A stretch of 64,000 nucleotides of DNA. Origin: Burkholderiales bacterium. Its GTDB lineage: Bacteria; Pseudomonadota; Gammaproteobacteria; Burkholderiales; Burkholderiaceae_C. The DNA is taken from assembly GCA_003963115.1 (NCBI GenBank), contig RXJQ01000006.1, positions 62,001 through 126,000 on the forward strand, written 5' to 3'. This document shows positions 61,046 through 64,000 of this stretch, piece after piece; position 1 is the first letter of the stretch, and the number at the start of each line of letters is the position of its first letter. The position numbers were made by a program, and so were the translations under genes. The notes under the pieces are model-generated. The model was not told where the DNA came from, searched no databases, and saw nothing but the letters and a program-made list of their open reading frames with translations.

Positions 61046-63187
61046 TCAGACCAGGCTGGCCATGGTCTCCCTGGGCGCGCGGGCTTTCCACCAGGCGGCC
61101 ATGTGCTCGGTCACACGGTTGGCCGTCATGCCATCCCAGAATTTCGGAAGTCGCCCCTTCTTGCCACCACCGCGCAGGATCTCGGCTACTGCGCGGTGGA
61201 TCAGGCTGCTGTTGCCGCCGACCGCGATATTGGTGCCTTGCTCGACGGTGATGCGCCGCTCGGTGTAGTTGTGCAGGGTCAGGCAGGGCACGCCCATGAT
61301 CGTGGCCTCCTCCTGCACTGTGGAGGAGTCCGTGAGGATGCACGAGGCCGTGCCAATCAGCCCGATCATCTTGTAGTAGGGCACCACGGGCAGCAGGGCG
61401 ATATGGGCTTGGTCGACGCCAGCCAGCATGTTGTTCTGGTTGAGCAACTGGCGGGTCTGTTCGCTGGCCACCCATATCAAGGGCAGGTCGCGGCAGATCG
61501 ACTTGAGCACGGCCACCAGATCGCTCAAGGGCAGCAGTTGACCGCCGACGCCACTTGAGGTCAGGCAGACCAGGCCATAGCCTTGCTTTTGCTTGAGGAT
61601 GTCGGGTGACTGCCCGAACTGCCTGAGCGTGTACTTGGGCGGCGAGGCCTGCGGCAACATGGTCCGCACGCTGTCCATCACCAGATTGCCCACGAACTGG
61701 ACGCGGTCGGCCGGGATGCCTTCGCGCGTCAGGTTGTCGTGGGCGACCCATTCTGACGTCAGCAGCAGGTCGGCCATGTGGTCGCACATCATGGCGTTGA
61801 TTTCTTGCGTGCGAGCGCGGTCGAAGCTGCGCAGGCCGGCTTCGAGATGGATGATGGGCAGGCCCTGGCGGTGGGCCGCGAGGCTGGCGGCCAGGGCCGA
61901 GTCTTCCCCGCCTTGCACGATGATGGCGGCCGGGTTGACCTCGGTCAGGATGCTGTCGAGCTGGCGCAGCGCATCTGCGAACTGGCCCACGTTCGAGCCT
62001 GGAGGCACATGCAGGGTGTAATCAGGCTCGCGCAAGCCCAGGTGCTCCTGCCAGTCGACGTTCAACTCGAAGTGGCCCGAGACATTGAGCAGCAGCATCT
62101 TCAGCGCGGGCAGGTCATTGCGTGCCGCGAAGGCCCGCTGCAAGGCTGCGGCTCTCACGCAGCCCGTGCGTGAGCCCACGATCAGCAGGAAGGCGTGGGT
62201 CTTGGGCCCGCGCGTCTGGCGGGGCTGCATCAGCTCATTGGTGAACTTCAGCGGTGCGTCAGGTTGCTGCGCGATGCTGTCGGTGAGCGTGGGCACCACC
62301 ATGGGCCGCAAAGGCTCCTGTACAGGCTCGACAGATGGCGAGGCATCGCCCATGGGCCGTGAAGTGACCGCCTCGCCGATCTCGGCGCGGATCTCCATGG
62401 CGATGCGGGCCACATCGGTTGCGGTGATCTCCTGGCCTTCTGCCAGGAAGGTGGCCAGCAGCAGGCGGTTGCACAGCAGGTTGATGCGCCGCGGGATGCC
62501 CGAGGTCCACTGGTAGATCTCGTCGAAGGCGTCGTTGTCGAAGTGGGGCTTGTCGTTCCAGCCCACTTTCTTGAGCCGATGCTCGATGTAGCGCCGCGTT
62601 TCATCGCGGTCCATGGGCCCGAGGTGGTACGACGCGATCACGCGCTGGCGCAATTGCTCCAGGCTGCGCGACAGCAGCATGTCGCGCAACTCGGGCTGGC
62701 CGATCAGGAAGCTTTGCAGCAGGGCCTGGTTGCCGAACTGGAAGTTCGACAGCATGCGCAGCTCTTCAATGGCGTCGCGGCTGAGGTTCTGGGCCTCGTC
62801 CACGATGAGCACGGCGCGCTTGTTCTGCGTGGCCAGCAGTGTGAGGTAGGCCTCCAGCGTGGCGATGAGTTCGGCCTTGGTCTGGCCTTTGAGCGGGATG
62901 CCGAATGCCGCGATGGCCGAGCGCAGCAGATCGCCGGCTTCGAGCTGGGTACTGACCAGTTGCGCCGCGACGACCTTGTTGTTGTCGATGTCGCCCAGCA
63001 GCGTGCGGACCAAGGTGGTCTTGCCCGCGCCGATGTCGCCCGTGACAACGATGAAGCCTTCAGCCTGATACAGGCCGAATTTCAGGTAGGACAGGGCGCT
63101 GCTGTGCCCCTTGCTGTCGAAGAAGAAGCTAGGGTCGGGGTTGAGCAGGAAGGGCGCGCCGGTCAGGCCGAAGTAGGACTCGTACAT
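61046..63187 (-). CDS. XrtA-associated AAA ATPase fused to a UDP-GlcNAc 2-epimerase-like domain
   Basis: 713 residues in one uninterrupted frame. Residues 1-272 are the XrtA/PEP-CTERM-associated ATPase: MYESYFGLTGAPFLLNPDPS, Walker A GDIGAGKTTLVRTLL (50-64), Walker B AVLIVDEAQNLS (125-136), QLRQRVIASYHLGPMDRDET and SGIPRRINLLCNRLLL. Residues 273-328 are a linker. Residues 329-713 resemble non-hydrolysing UDP-GlcNAc 2-epimerase: IIHLEAGLRSFDR (446-457), QEINAMMCDHMADLLLTS, LTDSSTVQEEATIMGVPCLT, NYTERRITVEQGTNIAVGG. By eye several catalytic positions differ: GDT becomes GED (426-429), the LHR histidine motif becomes LTSSG (542-546), and SGGIQEE becomes SSTVQEE. The two proteins are normally separate neighbours; a fusion would couple EPS precursor supply or sensing to the ATPase. 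Confidence 0.88.
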   Translation of the reverse strand: MYESYFGLTGAPFLLNPDPSFFFDSKGHSSALSYLKFGLYQAEGFIVVTGDIGAGKTTLVRTLLGDIDNNKVVAAQLVSTQLEAGDLLRSAIAAFGIPLKGQTKAELIATLEAYLTLLATQNKRAVLIVDEAQNLSRDAIEELRMLSNFQFGNQALLQSFLIGQPELRDMLLSRSLEQLRQRVIASYHLGPMDRDETRRYIEHRLKKVGWNDKPHFDNDAFDEIYQWTSGIPRRINLLCNRLLLATFLAEGQEITATDVARIAMEIRAEIGEAVTSRPMGDASPSVEPVQEPLRPMVVPTLTDSIAQQPDAPLKFTNELMQPRQTRGPKTHAFLLIVGSRTGCVRAAALQRAFAARNDLPALKMLLLNVSGHFELNVDWQEHLGLREPDYTLHVPPGSNVGQFADALRQLDSILTEVNPAAIIVQGGEDSALAASLAAHRQGLPIIHLEAGLRSFDRARTQEINAMMCDHMADLLLTSEWVAHDNLTREGIPADRVQFVGNLVMDSVRTMLPQASPPKYTLRQFGQSPDILKQKQGYGLVCLTSSGVGGQLLPLSDLVAVLKSICRDLPLIWVASEQTRQLLNQNNMLAGVDQAHIALLPVVPYYKMIGLIGTASCILTDSSTVQEEATIMGVPCLTLHNYTERRITVEQGTNIAVGGNSSLIHRAVAEILRGGGKKGRLPKFWDGMTANRVTEHMAAWWKARAPRETMASLV

Positions 63188-63199
63188 CCTGGTTCATTC

Positions 63200-64000
63200 C
63201 TAGAAGCGATGCCCCAGGCCGATATAGACAGCCGACTCCGAAGCGGTCGTCTCGGTGGGTGTGGTCGAAGCGTTGTGCGTGATCTGCCGCTTCAAGCCCA
63301 TGGTGGCGGTGGTGTCCGACATCAGCTTCGTGCTGAAACCGAGGCGAGCGGTGAAGTCCCGCGAGGGCGTGACCACGTTGGTGATGGTGGATGTTGTGGT
63401 GCCCTGTGTCCAGCGCAATCCGCCTGTCAGGTTGCTCAAGGGGGTCAACTTGTGGATGAGTTCGGCGCTGAAGAAATACTCTTTTGTCTTCGGTGGCGGC
63501 AGGGCGTTGCCATCGATGAGGGGGGTGGTGCGTGACAACCCTGCGCTCAGGTTGATGCCGTCTCTGCGGCCGATGAAATTCATCCGGCCCGAGGTGGTCT
63601 CTCGGGCAACGGCGCCCAGGGTGTTGGCTGCCGCGAAGGACGAGGCACTCGTGGTCGTGGTGGATGCGGTGGTGGACTGAGGCGCCAGGGTTTCGGCACT
63701 GCGCCTGCTGTTGAAGCCGAAGGTGGTCCAGGGCGTCTTGCGGCTGGCATCGAGCTCCCACTCCTTGCCGAACACGCTGTGCTTGAGGACGCTCTTGAGC
63801 TGTGTGTGCTCGTTGGGTTGCCACCGCAGGTCGGCGCCGCGTACGACACCGCTGAGCGAGCTGCCCTCTGCATCGCTTGACTCGTGTCCGAGGATGGGGC
63901 CAATCACGAGTTCGGGTGTGACAGCGTACAAAAGCGAGGCCGTGGCCGTTCGCCTGGTCAGCGAGGTGTTGTTCTGCTGCGAGCCCGCAGACGAGAAGAC
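63200..64000 (-). CDS. XrtA/PEP-CTERM-associated outer-membrane beta-barrel protein, C-terminal part
   Basis: Partial; the frame is open to the right edge (267 codons visible, no start in view). The sequence is Thr/Ser-rich with alternating polar/hydrophobic strands (SGRMNFIGRRDGINLSAGLS, TKEYFFSAELIHKLTPLSNL, SRDFTARLGFSTKLMSDTTA) and ends with the aromatic C-terminus ESAVYIGLGHRF, the signature for insertion of barrels by BAM. It matches the TIGR03016-type barrel associated with exosortase A EPS loci and probably exports or anchors the polymer. It lies 12 bp upstream of the ATPase fusion, so the two are cotranscribed. Confidence 0.82.
   Translation of the reverse strand, partial: VFSSAGSQQNNTSLTRRTATASLLYAVTPELVIGPILGHESSDAEGSSLSGVVRGADLRWQPNEHTQLKSVLKHSVFGKEWELDASRKTPWTTFGFNSRRSAETLAPQSTTASTTTTSASSFAAANTLGAVARETTSGRMNFIGRRDGINLSAGLSRTTPLIDGNALPPPKTKEYFFSAELIHKLTPLSNLTGGLRWTQGTTTSTITNVVTPSRDFTARLGFSTKLMSDTTATMGLKRQITHNASTTPTETTASESAVYIGLGHRF

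Noticed and set aside
60977..61787. N-terminal extension of the GT4 open frame into the ATPase-epimerase gene
   Set aside because: The extension is Arg/Pro/His-rich, overlaps a well-supported gene on the same strand in another frame and precedes a normal GT4 start.

Overview
The window is a dense, GC-rich chromosomal segment that reads as a betaproteobacterium of the order Burkholderiales. The evidence is gene order (TPR protein-lolB-ispE-tRNA-Gln-prs-rplY-pth; ftsY next to rsmD-coaD-yfhL; a dynamin-like GTPase coupled to mutY), an intergenic double hairpin of a type I recall from Comamonadaceae-like genomes, and an exosortase A (XrtA/PEP-CTERM) exopolysaccharide locus at the right end. A genus-level call (Aquabacterium, Leptothrix or Rubrivivax relatives) would be guesswork.

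Layout. 1-7.6 kb: protein targeting, rRNA modification, CoA and translation genes (ypjD-like fragment, ffh, DUF2726, ftsY, rsmD, coaD, yfhL, DUF4124, pth, rplY). 7.7-12.6 kb: prs, tRNA-Gln, ispE, lolB and a large TPR protein, all on the minus strand. 12.7-16.7 kb: DNA repair (mutM, mutY) plus the dynamin-like GTPase. 16.7-18.9 kb: a small accessory islet, a dead 3'-truncated IS5-family transposase and an acyltransferase-3 gene of visibly lower GC. 18.9-29.2 kb: xthA, a LysR/azoreductase/pirin/ClC group, DUF4337, folA-thyA, an OmpA-like lipoprotein and an ABC exporter. 29.2-34.2 kb: a MarR-controlled tripartite efflux operon (marR-nodT-emrA-emrB). 34.2-43.8 kb: miaA, Bcr/CflA efflux, a pseudouridine synthase, mutL, dedA, amiC, tsaE, queG. 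43.9-49 kb: two glutathione-transferase proteins, quinone oxidoreductase, YpfJ-like metallopeptidase and a GT39 glycosyltransferase. 49.1-58 kb: de novo NAD synthesis (nadB, nadC, nadA) with a ComFB-family protein, continuous with an envelope-glycan set (PAP2 phosphatase, GT39, GT2, LPG-synthase-type membrane protein). 58.2-64 kb: the XrtA-associated exopolysaccharide locus (EpsB-type sugar transferase, GT4, an ATPase fused to an epimerase-like domain, an outer-membrane barrel cut by the window edge).

Most interesting signals: (i) a 713-residue fusion of the XrtA-system AAA ATPase with a UDP-GlcNAc 2-epimerase-like domain that seems to have lost catalytic residues; (ii) a sigma-54-like element and paired repeats before the EpsB-type gene; (iii) a perfect 12-bp hairpin that would hold the ClC start codon in its stem and its Shine-Dalgarno in its loop; (iv) several genes with a -10-like hexamer only 6-8 nt before the ATG, suggesting leaderless or near-leaderless mRNAs; and (v) two divergent gene pairs whose -10-like hexamers form the arms of perfect inverted repeats. 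No CRISPR array, rRNA, prophage or replication origin was seen.
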